From positions 372,001 to 436,000 of the forward strand of contig NZ_JAPZVN010000003.1 of the NCBI RefSeq assembly GCF_027533845.1: 64,000 bases of DNA. The letters are read 5' to 3'. The stretch comes from Streptomyces sp. RPT161 (lineage in GTDB: Bacteria > Actinomycetota > Actinomycetes > Streptomycetales > Streptomycetaceae). The notes below the pieces were generated by a model. It saw nothing but the letters and a program-made list of their open reading frames with translations, was not told where the DNA came from and did not search any database. A program made the position numbers and the translations under genes. Below are positions 61,845 through 64,000 of the stretch, in pieces. Within the stretch, counting starts at the first letter, position 1. Every line of letters begins with the position of its first letter.

Positions 61845-64000
<2,156 letters not shown>

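Overview
The window is chromosomal DNA of a Streptomyces or very close relative. The evidence is the very high G+C content with strong G/C bias at third codon positions, frequent GTG and TTG starts, the sporulation protein gene ssgB, a phosphatidylinositol mannoside operon, and mycobacterial-type YajC-SecD-SecF and RelA neighbourhoods. The gene order (hisS, relA-apt-secFD-yajC-ruvBAC-yebC-pdxTS, thrS, ssgB, argH) matches the conserved core of Streptomyces chromosomes as I remember it. I see no prophage, transposon or CRISPR array.

Layout. 1-6.1 kb: rarA (cut by the left edge), a VKOR disulfide enzyme, hisS coupled to a metallo-hydrolase, a membrane-anchored cyclophilin and a DUF349 protein. 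6.1-18 kb: a long leftward block with relA, apt, secF, secD, yajC, ruvB, ruvA, ruvC, yebC, pdxT and pdxS, which covers stringent response, purine salvage, protein export, Holliday-junction processing and vitamin B6 synthesis. 18-21.6 kb: three genes joined by 4-base overlaps that make and decorate phosphatidylinositol. 21.8-26 kb: an EF-G-like GTPase with degenerate GTPase motifs and an uncharacterised membrane protein. 26-31.5 kb: HIT protein, thrS, a coupled pair of poorly known proteins (one DUF4365, nuclease-like) and a divergent DnaQ-type exonuclease. 31.6-37.8 kb: two identical tRNA-Val(CAC) genes flanking an SRPBCC gene, ssgB, a CGNR regulator with a convergent 39-codon gene under its 3' end, small enzymes, then a tRNA operon Gly-Cys-Val-Val-Val with clear promoter and terminator.

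38-52 kb: small proteins, a Ser/Thr kinase, a two-gene acyl-CoA dehydrogenase operon behind a CAAG-CG-CTTG palindrome, an RNA methyltransferase, and a cobalamin set: CysG-type methyltransferase, a BluB-CobT fusion with a long disordered N-terminus, and CbiET. 52-55.6 kb: a MetNIQ methionine importer preceded by a roughly 0.5 kb leader that holds a Met/Cys-ended leader peptide. 55.7-64 kb: HAD phosphatase, two small membrane proteins, GNAT, a sigma-like protein, an acylglycerol-phosphate acyltransferase, a TetR-MFS efflux pair with a visible promoter/operator, and argH-argG (argG cut by the right edge).

Most of the window is ordinary core genome. The points I rate highest are the met leader peptide, the hidden 39-codon membrane protein gene, the EF-G-like protein that lacks key GTPase residues, the BluB-CobT fusion, the acyl-CoA dehydrogenase operator, and the DUF4365 pair beside an exonuclease. 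Family assignments come from reading the translated sequences and motifs; no database search was run.
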